This document shows positions 1-9,724 of a DNA stretch of 64,000 bases, in pieces. The notes below the pieces were generated by a model, which did no database searches, was not told where the DNA came from, and worked only from the letters and a program-made list of their open reading frames with translations. The DNA is from Hymenopus coronatus (taxonomy: Eukaryota; Arthropoda; Insecta; Mantodea; Hymenopodidae). The stretch spans positions 111,410,176 to 111,474,175 of the forward strand of contig CM060897.1 of assembly GCA_030762935.1 (NCBI GenBank), given 5' to 3'. The translations under genes were made by a program, and so were the position numbers. Every line of letters begins with the position of its first letter. Position 1 is the stretch's first letter.

Positions 1-112
1 ATCGAATACAAAGATACTAGCGGCGTTCAATAAGTTCTTATATTTAATAAATGTCGTCTCTTACTAGATGACAGTTAAAGTCTCAGCTGTAGCCATTACG
101 TGGTTCCGTTAC

Positions 113-808
113 CTGCCACAGTGGTCTGTTTTCGCCCCTTTTCTTTATAAGTTTTATACATCCGACATACCCCTTCATACTAAAATTCAGCTGGCGACTT
201 ATGCAGATGACACCGTCATTCTCCATTCTCATTCTTCTGCTGTTCATTTGGATCGTGAATTTCAAGGCTATCTTAGCCATTTCAATAGTTTCCTGGAGGT
301 CTGGAGGATTCGTGAAAACTCTGATAAATGCCATATTCTTCGCTTCTTTCATGCACATCCCATTGTATACACGTTACATGGCCAAGCTCTTCACGTTTCA
401 TACAGCACTAAATATTTGGGTGTTCATATTGATTCCCAGCTAAGATGGTATCGTCATATTCAATATTTTCGTAAGAAAGCACATCAGACATTTGGAGCAC
501 TTGGTTTGCTGTTCACTTACAAACGTCTCTCTACGGGTCAAACTCGTAGTCTACACTGCTGTAATTCTGCAACAACTGTTATAGCTGCCCCTGCGTGGAG
601 GGATGTTTCCCACACAGGTTTACAATCGCTTGCCAGTAAACACATGTTTTTTCTTAGACGGATGGCACATGTTTATCAACACGGCTACAATAACCATACT
701 GTTCTGGTCATTACCGATATGAAACCCCTTCCTTCTATTCATCAACTGGATGAACAGTGGAGAAAACGCTTGACTCGTCTTGCTGACACCACTCATCTTA
801 ATTTTTGA
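113..808 (+). pseudogene. LINE ORF2 C-terminal part: reverse transcriptase palm, thumb and tail
   Basis: An open frame of about 231 residues with LPQWSVFAPFLYKFYTSDIP (a degraded PQGSVLGPLLF motif), the catalytic ATYADDTVIL (YADD codons 200-211), TKYLGVHIDSQLRW and AAPAW. These are the order and spacing of Jockey-clade reverse transcriptases. The ATG at 68 that opens the longer frame lies in mariner leader sequence, so the first 15 residues are not LINE-derived and no functional start exists. The frame has stayed open to its natural stop at 806-808, suggesting moderate age. Upstream endonuclease and RT domains are absent. Confidence 0.88.
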
Positions 809-991
809 ATCAGTCAGCCGAAGCGGCGACGGCTTTGCTTTTAAACAACCCTAGACTTTCTCATTTTCAGTTTTCTTATTCAGTGATTCATCTGTAACGT
901 TGTTCATGTTTTGTAGATCACTAATAGTCCATATAAAGTTCCGAAAGGGGCCTGGAAATGGATGACTTTCATCCTGCTGTCTTTATGTCGT
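113..991 (+). mobile_element. 5'-truncated Jockey-like non-LTR retrotransposon (LINE)
   Basis: An 879-bp insertion inside the mariner leader. It is flanked by CGTGGTTCCGTTAC (99-112) and CGTGGTTTCGTTAC (992-1005), a 14-bp target-site duplication with one difference. It begins inside the reverse transcriptase domain, as expected for target-primed reverse transcription that stopped early, and continues through the ORF end at 808 into about 180 bp of 3' untranslated sequence. No long poly(A) is present at the 3' junction. Confidence 0.9.
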
Positions 992-1060
992 CGTGGTTTC
1001 GTTACCATAGGCGATTGAATCTGCAATTTTGTGTTTCTTTATAAGATGAAAAAAAGAAAA

Positions 1061-2080
1061 AGATGCAGCGATTAAACAGTTCTATTTAAAAAACTAAACA
1101 TTGAAAAAGATAATAGCCAAGTTGGATGAAGTTCATGGCACATCTACTCCTGCGTTAGCAATAATTTACAATTGGATAAATGAATTTAAACGTAGCCGTA
1201 CATCCACAAATGATGAACATCGTACTGGACGTCCAGTAGAAGTAACTTCCTCCAAAATTATTGGCAAAACCTAGAATATGGTTTTGAGTGATCGACAAAT
1301 AAAGGTTCGCGAAATAGTAGAGGCTACAGACATATCAATTTTGCACCAAATACTAGGTCTGACAAAGGTCTCGGCAATATGGTACCCACAGCGTTTTCTC
1401 TCAATGAAGAGTAAACGCAATCGAGTGATCGATTCAGAAGCTGGTTTGGTTCTTTTCCGTCGCAATCCTGCGAGTTTCTGCCTCGATACATAACTGTGGA
1501 TGAAACATGATACACTAACACTACTACACTCCAGAGACAAAGTAAGGGCGAAACTATCGGTTTTTAAAAGCAAACCGGTTCCAAAGAAGGCAAGGGTTGT
1601 GAAATCTGCAGAAAAGGTAATGGTCTTATTTTTTTGGGGGGGGATGCACGCGTAATCATCTACATAATTACTTGCAGAAAGGAAGAGCGATAACTGGAGA
1701 GTATTATACATCTAATTTCACAAGCTGAACGAAGAAATCAAGAAAAAAACGACCTCAAAGAAAAATATTTTCTTCCATCAAGACAATGCAATGGTGCACA
1801 CCTGCACAGTTTCGATGGCAAAAGTTGTAGACTTCAGGTTCGAATCGATATAACATTCACCATATTCACCAGCTTTAATTTCCAAACTTGAAAAAGTGGT
1901 TCGGCGGAACAGAATTCACGCTTAACGAGGTCATCACCCAAACAGAGACCTCTTTTAAGAATCTTCTGAAATTCTACTTTTTGGAACGCTTAAACTGTTG
2001 GAGAAACGCTGGGAAAAGTGTATCGTGCTAAAAAGAGATTATGTTGAGAAAAAATGGACCAAAAAGAATTTATTTCCCTG
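1061..2080 (+). pseudogene. mariner transposase pseudogene
   Basis: Conceptual translation in shifting frames gives AIKQFYLK, LDEVHGTSTPALAIIYNWIN and EFKRSRTSTNDEHRTGRPVE, then VLSDRQIKVREIVEA at about 1281-1325. These are the N-terminal helix-turn-helix region of mellifera-type transposases. Next come DSEAGLVLFRRNP (about 1432-1470), the catalytic-region FHQDNAMVHT (about 1773-1802), SMAKVVDFRFE and YSPALIS, and the C-terminal LLEKRWEKCIVLKRDYVE. Several stops and frameshifts, a homopolymer of G near 1636 and loss of the PSD part of the YSPDLAPSD signature make it inactive. Family length is about 345 residues and the remnant spans nearly all of it. Confidence 0.9.
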
Positions 2081-2114
2081 TGCTTTTCTAAGGACTTATT
2101 GAATGCCCCTCCTA

Positions 2115-2329
2115 AGTCTTGTTGTCTTTCTTTCCCAAATGATTTACAAACTTTTTTCGGACATAGAACACTGGCCTTTGTCTCGACATAAATGTATCAA
2201 TGTCAGGTTTAATAGTAGATAAAGAGAGGCACAGTATTCTTAGAAAGGCATATTCTTATAAACTGGAGCGTTATCAGTCTTATTATAGTTCAATTATTAT
2301 TACCCCTACACGTACTATCGATTTAGTAT
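2115..2329. other. Intervening DNA, no feature recognised
   Basis: AT-rich sequence between the mariner end and the first family A fragment. I see no coding motif, tRNA-like box or inverted repeat here. Confidence 0.4.
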
Positions 2330-2595
2330 ATAGATAAGGTAACCGAGATAATCATTAACACAATTAGTCTTATTACTTGCATTAGAGAATGCACTAGGAT
2401 AAAGCGATAGTCAAATATTTTAAAAGCTATTGCTATGTGAAGAAATTGAAAGCCAAGAGTAAAATAAATGAAAGATAAAAGGAAAGATAACTTTCCGTTT
2501 GAGAAAAATTTTAAGTAGTTTAAATTTTAAACAAATAAGTAAAAATATATCGGAAAATGTATACGACATAGTATACAATTTTTGTGTAGTAAGTT

Positions 2596-2745
2596 TTTAT
2601 CTATCTCCACATTCGTCTTCTCAAGTTAAGAGAAAACCCCCCAAAAAAGCTTATCCAGGTAACTTAGCGAGATTTGAACTCGCTATCCGTTGAGTGTGAG
2701 GCAAACACGCTACCACACTACCAGACTAGATATACATTTTATTTG
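2596..2745 (-). mobile_element. SINE family S5 (tRNA-derived), truncated copy
   Basis: On the minus strand the head carries a pol III B-box-like segment (GAGTTCAAATCTCGC at about 2671-2685), followed by CTTTTTTGGGG and ACGAATGTgGAG, the body shared with copies at 16436, 62672 and 63330. The 3' part (GACCAACCAGGTTAAAG in fuller copies) is missing. Confidence 0.75.
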
Positions 2746-2924
2746 ACATGAAAAAATCATTAACATGAGGTATATTGGAATATTCCAGGTAGTAGGGCGA
2801 CTATGAGGAACATTTCGTGCAAAAGATGTTGAATTTAAATAACAAGTATGGTATTTAATCTACTTTTCGTTTCTGACTTATCGTGTTCATAGACATACGA
2901 AATGAAAAAAACTTAAGAGAAAAC

Positions 2925-3030
2925 ATTATTTGTTTGCTAAAGACGCTGTCAACTACCAGGATCATATCGTGTGCCGAAATTTCGTCCTGCAGGAGTTCTT
3001 TTACATGCCAATACATCCACTGACATGAGA
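2925..3030 (-). mobile_element. SINE family S8, partial
   Basis: Shares GACGCTGTCAA, CCAGGATCATATC and GGAGTTCTTT blocks in the same order with 19896-20100, where a tRNA-like B box is also present. Only two copies are visible; this one lacks the tRNA-like head. Confidence 0.6.
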
Positions 3031-3232
3031 CTAAATACACACAGATACTCACATGCAGACTTTTTTCTAAAAAATGTTATTGTTTTTGATTCAGGGACCA
3101 CAAAATATATTGCTGGTGAAATCTCGCCATCGAATTTTGGGTGAAATGCAATACCATCTCCATATATTATGTACACATTACGTGTAAAGATAAGTATTTT
3201 TTTTCCCTTACTTCTTTTTTTTTTTTTTTCAA

Positions 3233-3328
3233 GGGACCTAAAACCACATATTTCCGCTGAAATCTGAACATCGAATTTTTTAGTGGAATGCAATACTTTC
3301 TATATGCGATACAGAAAGTAAAGATCGG
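3233..3328 (+). repeat. Family A 3' terminal fragment
   Basis: Begins within the segment CAAGGGACCTAAAACC and runs through CCGCTGAAATCTG to the end AGAAAGTAAA. It follows a poly(T) stretch (3217-3230). The terminal palindrome is damaged. Confidence 0.7.
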
Positions 3329-3854
3329 CTTCCATAACAATATTTTGTACACGTACTAACACACAATGTGAATGTAACACATCAGATTTGTTTTAAAATG
3401 AGATTTGACTTTCCAGGCTTCATCCTGTCAGCCTGAAAGAATAATTAATTTCAGTAATGCAACTAGTGCTGATTGCTTTTCGGTAATTTAATTCAGCCTA
3501 ACGAATGTTTTGTTGTCATTATATCTATTTCAAAACTGAAGGCGGAAAAACAATTATCTTATGTCAACAAAAACGAGTTTAAAATTGAAATTAAATTATC
3601 AAATGGAGACTGGGGAGATATGATCAGCGAGATAATTTGAACGGGAGAAAGTGCGATGGTTCTGTCCTCTTTTATTATATAATCATCATGAACGTTTGGA
3701 GAAATGATTTCAATAAATTTTCCGTTGTAGTTGAAATCGGAGACTCTGAAATCCGTAGATAGCTAAACCTTTAAAAAGGGGCCCCTGTGTACTGACTTTG
3801 AAATTTTATACCCTTTGCACGGTATTATGAGAAGCAAACATTTAAAAAAAAAAT
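3329..3854. other. Mostly single-copy DNA with a family A 5' terminus at 3366-3390
   Basis: AATGTGAATGTAACACATCAG (3366-3386) is an isolated reverse family A 5' terminus. The rest shows no recognisable coding or repeat content. Confidence 0.4.
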
Positions 3855-4195
3855 GTATGTGCTCTATTCACATGACTTTCTCTGCATCTCTGTACCAAAT
3901 TATTGTTAATAAGTTTATTTTTCTATCTATTTAAAGCTAAAACAGTAAGCGGTCTTATTATTTAGTTCCTTTATTAGTAGGATTTCAATCCTATAGCAAC
4001 CATATTTTAAAACATTTGATTGTCGCTTTAGCCTAGTATATTCCCTTATTTCCCTTCTACTTATAAGGAACTAAGTAGTAGGACCATTTCTGTGGATGTT
4101 TCTCTCGATTAGCATGAAGTTGTCAGAAGAATAAGCTTATTAGCAATAATTTGTTACAGAGATGTAGAGAAAATCATGTGAATGGAACACATCAG
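3855..4195. repeat. Family A foldback derivative (two 5' ends, inverted)
   Basis: The left arm (about 3859-3985) is the forward 5' end of family A (CTATTCACATGACTTTCTCT, then CAAATTATTGTTAATAAG). The right arm (about 4060-4195) is the same segment inverted (CAATAATTTGTTACAGAGAT, then ATCATGTGAATGGAACACAT). Arms of about 125-135 bp surround a spacer of about 75 bp. Neither arm has the 3' palindrome or microsatellite. Confidence 0.8.
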
Positions 4196-4319
4196 GTTTC
4201 TTCCATAATTCATTCAGTTTAGTTGCTGATCTATGCAGTTCCACTTCATTTTCTGCTAATGCTATGGGATAATCTGCTAAAAGCATTGTGATTATATTCA
4301 GATTATTTATTATATATAA
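4196..4319. other. Host flank of Helitron 1
   Basis: Short AT-rich sequence with no recognised feature. It ends in A immediately before the Helitron terminus. Confidence 0.5.
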
Positions 4320-4422
4320 CTAGCTGCCTGCCCCGGCTTCGCACGGGTGGTGTACCTAACGAAAAAAACTCAGACAAAATCTTCCGTTTACAGTACGGCC
4401 ATGCAATGAAATAAAAGTACAA

Positions 4423-4993
4423 TTAAATAATTTGACAGCACTTTATTGTAATGCCTTGTAATGTACAATTTTCCTTTCGGAGAGAAAAAAAAAGAATAGC
4501 GCCGATACTTTGCCGACTCTCGAGCACGCAACGTACAACATGCGAAAAGAGCAATTCAAGGTATATTACACACACTTGTAACGATTGATCTTGGGATTTA
4601 TTGTCATTGCGAATGCAAGGCGCGCTTAAATGCAAAACGAAAGTCGGTTGTCATTATTGGTGTTCTTAGAATAAGTATATCCTCGCCTTTAACTTTCCCT
4701 TGTTATAGTAACTTAAATCAAAATGTTCATAATTTTTTTAACAGTGAGTTTGTTCTGCTGCATATTTCGGCTGATTGATGTTGCGTCGTATAATTCTCAC
4801 CGAGTAAATTGTGTGGCGGGAATCCTGGCAAATCCCATAAGGTAGTGTGGAAAGGATGACATATGGAGTTAACAGCGTTGGCAACCAAGATGTCGTTGGC
4901 ATAATAACAGTAATGGCAGCCCATCCATAGAGTGGTGGGAATACGCTGGCATAGGTAATGAATTTCATTAAGGAGAAAGTCACAAAGTAACAT
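4423..4993 (-). pseudogene. Helitron helicase (PIF1-type) C-terminal remnant
   Basis: Two minus-strand frames carry pieces of the helicase C-terminus. LPGFPPHNLLG with NQPKYAAEQT in an adjacent frame lies near 4750-4830, and NDNKSQDQSLQVCVIYLELL with VVRCVLESRQS lies at 4505-4605. These correspond to GxPPHNLxLK, TINKxQGQSL and LYVACSRV of Helitron Rep/helicases. Frameshifts separate the blocks and the N-terminal Rep domain is missing. In an active element the protein drives rolling-circle transposition. Confidence 0.8.
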
Positions 4994-5105
4994 TCATGCT
5001 TCTTCCGAATCTCTTTCTTTCATTTACTCCCAATGTTTTCCAACTCTTTCATTATTTTCTTCTATGTCAAAACAGCAATTTCTAAGGCTAACAATGACGT
5101 AACTA

Positions 5106-5849
5106 AAGAGCAAGTAGATCCAGTTAGTCAATTGATAAGCTTTTATTTCATGATAGTTTTGTATATATGAAATTTCTCCATTTAACCCAAAACATTACTT
5201 AATTAAGTGTATTAAGAACACCGCAATTGTAGTGTGATGTTGACGCAGGTATTTTCATGTTCTTTAGCTAGTTCGTATATCACATAACGTTAAATATTCA
5301 ACATTACAATAGGAAGTTAATCCTAAAGCGGATCCCGTTATTTTCAGATTCTAAGAAGGGTGAATGGTTATGTGCATAGTTTATAACTTGTTCATTTTAA
5401 AGAATTACAAAATAAGTATACTTATTTCTTTATTTAAACGATGTGACCAAGGGAACGATAGTTAATACATAAGATACATATTTGATTTTCACATTTATCT
5501 TGCGTCATTGTCTCCATAACTATGTGCATGCACTTAACATTGAAGAAGAAAAATAAAGCAGTAGGGTGCGTTGCCTTAAAATTGAATGGTAAGGGAAATA
5601 TATAGCAGTACCATGACCATTTAGCAACAAATAATTGTACCACTGTCATCTGGCGGCCATTAAATGAAATGCGTTCACTTAGCATGGTTTTTATTCATAT
5701 TATGAGATTTTAAATACTTTCCCGTACTACTTTTAAACATTTTCATTTCCACAAACCTTGTCGTGACAATAACGAACACAACAAAAATGAATTGTTCAAT
5801 TTGATGCAGTCGTTGGGAAGTGCTACGCGTACATACATTTTAGCGATTC
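5106..5849 (-). repeat. Helitron 1 non-coding 5' region, first copy
   Basis: Matches the corresponding region of Helitron 2 (31846 onward), including AATTGATAAGCTTTTATT, CCACATAACGT and CAAGGGAACGATAGTTAA. The far end carries CGACAATAACG and AGCGATTC, normally next to the element's 5' terminus. It contains one weak CTCF-like motif at 5645-5657. Confidence 0.75.
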
Positions 5850-5991
5850 GTTTTTACTTTCTCCATACGCACTATGTACATAGTGTATAGAGAAAGTATT
5901 GCACTCCATCAAAAAATTCGATACCGAGATTTGACCGGAAATATATGTTTTAGGGTCCCCAATATCCAAAAAAAGCATTTTTACAAAAAGG

Positions 5992-6028
<37 letters not shown>

Positions 6029-6741
6029 GTGTGTCCGTGTGTCTGTGAACACGATAACTCAAAAACGAAAAGTCGGTAAAATACCAAACTTGGTATTTAA
6101 GTTTAGTATCTTCCAGGGGTGCGACGCGAAGATTTTGAGAAAAATCCCCCCAACTCCAACTACCCTTTACATGGAACTTTTTTCGAAAATTTTGATTTTC
6201 TCAAAAATGGCTCTAGCGATTTTGATTAAAATTTCGGATATTAAACAAATTTACCTCACAAATAAAATGCATATCTTGAATTTTCTGGGAATAGCCTCTG
6301 AAGAGTAGTTTATTCAGGATGAATTTTATTAAATTTTGAATAACTGCTAAACCGTAAGAGACGGACAAAAACTTACTACACAAAAATGTAGAGCACATTA
6401 AAACCCACAATTTATGTTATATACATTTTTTTCGTGGAGTTCGTTGTTTTTGTGACATTCCTTATTTTTGGTTTCTGCTATGAAAAACGACTTTTCTCAT
6501 ACAGGAACTTGTCAACTCCTATCCATATAAACAAAGGAACTTCATTGACATAGCAACCAGCTTTTGACTATCACTTTAACCTACGGTTTCCCCTTATTTC
6601 GCTTCTACTTACAAGGAAGCGAGTAATAAGTATTTCTGCTAATTTTTTCTGATTAGCATAAAGTAAATAGAAGTATAAGTTTTTTAATAATTATTTGTTG
6701 CAGGGATATGGAGAAAGTCATGTGAATGGTACACATCAGAT
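5850..6741 (-). repeat. Family A, full-length, reverse
   Basis: Starts with the terminal palindrome (TTTTTACTTTCTC, centre TGTACA at about 5876-5881) and ends GTCATGTGAATGGTACACAT. The (GT)n tract lies at 5995-6026, followed by AACACGATAACTCAAAAACG and the palindrome AAATACCAAACTTGGTATTT. It sits between two pieces of Helitron 1. The longest uninterrupted antisense frame of the family (144 codons from 5874) is in this copy. Confidence 0.9.
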
Positions 6742-7508
6742 TTTTATATATATGGATATATTTGATTTACACAGTTTGCTTGCGCCATTTTCTCAATAAC
6801 TGGATGCATTCCTTTAACATTGAAGACGAAAAATAGAACAGTAGGTACTACGGCCATCTGTGGCAAACAATAAGTACATATTTTAGATATTCGACGCTAG
6901 GAAAGCTTCTTTATTTTAAACAACAGGAGTAAGGAGAGGACAGTTAATAAATAAAAATATATTTGAATTTCAGTGCTGCATTATCTCATCTCGATAAACT
7001 GTTGCGTTACTTTAATATTGGATAGTTAGGAAAAATATTACTAGAGCCATCTAGTGGCAAATAAAATAAGTACTTACTCTAAATGTTCGCCGTCAGAAAA
7101 TCTTCTTTGCTTCTTTATTTTAAACGATAGGAGTAGAGAAAGGACAGTTAATACATAAAAATGTATTTGAATTTCACTGCTGCGTTGCGTCCATGCCTTG
7201 ATAAACTGGTGCGTTGCCTTAACATTAAATGGGAAGGGAAATATATAGGAGTACTACGACCATTTAGCAAAAAATAACTTGTACCACTACCATCTGGTGG
7301 CCATCAACTGAAATGCGTTCACTTAGCACGGTTTTTATTCATATTATGAGATTTTAAATACTTTCCCGTACTATTTTTAAACATTTTCATTTCCACAAAC
7401 CTTGTCGTGACAATAATGAACACAATAAAAAAAAAAAAAAAAAAAACGAATTGGTCAATTTGGTTCAGTGCTTGGGAAGCGATACGCGTACTTACATTTC
7501 AGCGATTC

Positions 7509-7571
<63 letters not shown>
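6742..7571 (-). repeat. Helitron 1 5' region, second copy, with tandem subunits
   Basis: Holds three similar subunits of about 190-240 bp, each with TTTAAACAAYAGGAGTA..GGACAGTTAATA, AATTTCACTGCTGCG and a CCATCTRGTGGC-like motif (6853, 7046, 7289). It ends with AGCGATTCAT, a TA run (7512-7569) and GA at 7570-7571, the complement of the Helitron 5'-TC end. Confidence 0.8.
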
Positions 7572-7871
7572 TATATATCCTTGTAACCGTCTTTGAGAAC
7601 GTAAAACTAAGGAAGTTTTTTTGGTTGTTGTTTTATCATTTGGATGGGGTATTTTGTATTTCCTGTAGCAACTTGAAAGATGCTGACAGAACTTGAAGAA
7701 CTAATTTTCTTATTTATCCCAAATGTCTTAGAGCTGTGATTTGCGCACACACATAAATGCAAATCTTTTATCAAAATACTGTTTTTTGCCTTGAGCAGAC
7801 CACAAGGCATGCAGTTCCTGCTAAATATTGATACATAATTTTTAGGAGAAAACAATTCATTCCTAACCTGC
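7572..7871. other. Single-copy DNA, no feature recognised
   Basis: A minus-strand open frame of 88 codons reaches into this stretch (7607-7873) but has no recognisable motif. Confidence 0.4.
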
Positions 7872-8005
7872 AACGCGAGGGGTCCCAGGTTTGATTCCTG
7901 GCTGGGGGTGGGAATTTTTCCCTAGCTCAGATTATTCCTTGTACTCCCCAGAGTCTGAAAATATGAATGTGAGTGATTTAATGAATAAACTTAAAGAAGA
8001 ATAGA
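7872..8005 (+). mobile_element. SINE family S4, partial
   Basis: B-box region GGTTTGATTCCTGGCTGGGG (7891-7910), then AGATTATTCCTTGTACTCCC and AGAGTCTGAA, as in copies at 8362, 12521 and 53767. The A box and the 3' AAGCCCCCGA segment are missing. Confidence 0.7.
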
Positions 8006-8194
8006 AATCCAAAATCAGTACACACCATTACCGATAGGCAATATGTTCATTCTTGATTTAAGTATTACAATTTGCGTTTTTAAGATCATAATCCTTTGCG
8101 GAGTTTTTAAGAGAAATGTCAAATATGCGACAGCCCAGCTTACTGCAAGAGCTCATCTTGAGCTTTGAGAAAAAACGTACCTAGAGTTTTCACG

Positions 8195-8350
8195 AAAATG
8201 CAAGATTTGGAAAAACAAACAGTGATTAAATACTTCCATTTGAAAGGCTTAACGCCTAAAGAAATCAAGGAGGAAATGTACAGTACATTGAAAGAATCTG
8301 CCCCTTTATATTCATTGATTAAAAGTGGGTTGCAAAGTTTAAAATGGGAC
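8195..8350 (+). pseudogene. mariner transposase N-terminal fragment, second lineage
   Basis: ATG at 8200 starts QDLEKQTVIKYFHLKGLTPK, followed by EIKEEMYSTLKESAPLYSLI and KSGLQSLKWDG. This is the paired-like helix-turn-helix start of a mariner transposase outside the mellifera type (compare AVIKYLHLKGLTPKEIHEDM-like starts with APSYS-VKKWAAEF). About 50 residues survive before SINE sequence begins. No catalytic domain is found downstream. Confidence 0.75.
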
Positions 8351-8361
8351 GGCTCATCACT

Positions 8362-8592
8362 TGTGCCTGCTGGGGCGGGGAATTTTTTTCTAGCCAGAAT
8401 TATTCTCTATCCCCCACAGAGTCTGGAAGTTTGTATGTGAGTGTGAATGCGTGCGTGTTTGAGTAAAACAAAATGTTTAAACCAACGTACAAAAAAGAAC
8501 CTACAAACAACGAGTTGTTTTAAGTGGAAAGCCCCCGATGTGACCTTAGATGTTAAGGGGGGCTATATAAATGAAACAATAAAAAAATCTGC
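8362..8592 (+). mobile_element. SINE family S4, 5'-truncated
   Basis: Begins at the GGGGCGGGGAA segment downstream of the B box and continues through CCAGAATTATTCTCTATCCC, AGAGTCTGGAAGT and AAGCCCCCGATGTGACCTTA to an A-rich 3' end. Its 5' end abuts the mariner fragment. Confidence 0.8.
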
Positions 8593-8647
8593 TTATTCAT
8601 TAGGGTTGGTACTTTATTCTCTTGCATTGAGTGCAATATCTAAAACA

Positions 8648-9078
8648 AAAATCTGATGTGTTCCATTCACATGACTTTCTCTACAGCTCCTCTACAAATT
8701 ATTGTTAAAAACTTATTCTTCTAAATATTCTTCATGCTAATTGAGAAAAAATAGCAGAGTTGATTATTTTTTAGATATTTTTTACTATCGGTTTCAGTTT
8801 TAAAATACTTGAACTTTTCGCATACGGGAATTTGTCAACTCCTGACAATAAAAAGAAACGGATTTCAAGCACACGTCAACCAGCTTTTAAAAGATTTGAC
8901 TATCACTTTAACAGAGTTTATTCCGGTTTTTACCTCCTACTTACAAGAAAGCAAATAATAAGGCCATTTCAGCTAACGTTTATCTTGATTAGCATGAAGT
9001 AAATAGGAGAATAAGCTTTATAATGGTAATATGTTACCGATATGAAGAGAAAGTCATGTGAATGGAATACGTCGTATA
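8648..9078. repeat. Family A foldback derivative, second example
   Basis: The left arm (8648-8755) is the forward 5' end (GATGTGTTCCATTCACATGA). The sequence then switches to a reverse segment at about 8775 (GGTTTCAGTTTTAAAATAC) and runs to a complete reversed 5' end (GAAAGTCATGTGAATGGAAT, 9053-9070). The outer arms are inverted repeats of about 105 bp. The 3' palindrome is absent. Confidence 0.8.
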
Positions 9079-9719
9079 ATGTCGGTTAAATACCAAAGTT
9101 GGTATTTAATATCTTTCAAGGATGTGAAATGAAGAAAACTCTCCAACCCCATTCTCCACATCATATGGAAAACTTTTGGAATATTTTGATTTTCTCAACA
9201 ATGACTAACAATTTTGATTAAAATAGTTGCATGACAAATAAAATGCGCATCTTGAATTTTCTGGGAATAATCTTTTAAGACCCCTTCATTCTCGGTTACC
9301 TTTGTACAACTTGTAAATTCTACGAAATAACACAAAAGCGTACTGCACAAAAAATTAAATCTCGTTAAAATCCACAGTTCATGCCCTATACATTTTTTCG
9401 TTTTCCATTTCTTGAGATATTTCTTGTTATTGGTTTCAGTTTTAAAATACCTACTTAAATGTTTCTCATAAAGGAATTTGTCAACTTCTAGAAATGGAAA
9501 GAAACAGATTTCTACCACACGGACACCAGCTTTTAAAAGATTTGAATATCGCTTTAGCCCAGTGTATTCCCTTATTTCGCTTCTACTTGCAAGGAAGCAA
9601 GTAATAAGACATTTATGCTGGTGTTTATCTCGATTAGCCTAAAGTGGATAGAAGAATAAGGTTTTTAACGTAATTTGTTACCGAGATGTACAGAAAGCCA
9701 TGCGAATGGAATGCATCAG
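9079..9719 (-). repeat. Family A, reverse, lacking the palindrome end
   Basis: Begins at GTCGGTTAAATACCAAAG in the middle of the family and runs to GAATGGAATGCATCAGA. It directly follows the foldback element and directly precedes another reverse copy. Confidence 0.85.
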
Positions 9720-9724
9720 ATTTT

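Larger units (their letters stand above)
15..2114 (+). mobile_element. mariner transposon (mellifera-type), degenerate, split by a LINE
   Basis: A Tc1/mariner DNA transposon with flanking TA at 15-16 and 2113-2114. The left end (GTTCAATAAGTTCTTA at 25-40) is the inverted counterpart of the right end (AAGGACTTATTGAATGCCCC, 2091-2110). Bases 17-112 and 992-1060 match the 5' leader of the second mariner in the window (13648-14998, opposite strand), so bases 113-991 are foreign. Without the LINE and one target duplication the element is about 1.2 kb, normal for a mariner. The identity is firm; subfamily is judged from protein motifs. Confidence 0.9.
2330..3195 (+). repeat. Family A repeat, forward, 5'-truncated, with two SINE insertions
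   Basis: Family A body sequence is recognisable from about 2365 (TTAGTCTTATTACTTGC) to the degenerate terminal palindrome at 3160-3195. The copy lacks the 5' hairpin end. It is interrupted by SINE family S5 (2596-2745) and SINE family S8 (about 2925-3030), after which the (AC)-rich part and terminal region resume at 3035. Confidence 0.75.
4320..7571 (-). mobile_element. Helitron 1, rearranged, minus strand
   Basis: The minus-strand 3' terminus is a GC-rich hairpin (CCGTGCGAAGCCGGGGC) followed a few bases later by CTAG at 4320-4323 and a flanking T, the diagnostic end of Helitrons. Helicase remnants follow at 4423-4993. A 5'-terminal block (AATGAATCGCTGA then a TA run and TC) occurs twice in whole or part, once ending at about 5849 and once at 7571. 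The two are separated by a family A copy (5850-6741). It may be one element with an internal duplication or two overlapping elements. Confidence 0.85.

Noticed and set aside
68..112. ATG at 68 as the start of a reverse transcriptase gene
   Set aside because: It lies in mariner leader sequence; LINE sequence begins at 113, so the start is accidental.
5874..6308. A conserved 144-residue protein encoded by family A
   Set aside because: The frame includes the dinucleotide microsatellite, most copies are frameshifted, and no domain is recognisable; kept only as a low-weight finding.
7512..7569. AT-rich replication or matrix-attachment region
   Set aside because: The TA run is the normal subterminal repeat of the Helitron 5' end and recurs at 33614-33640.
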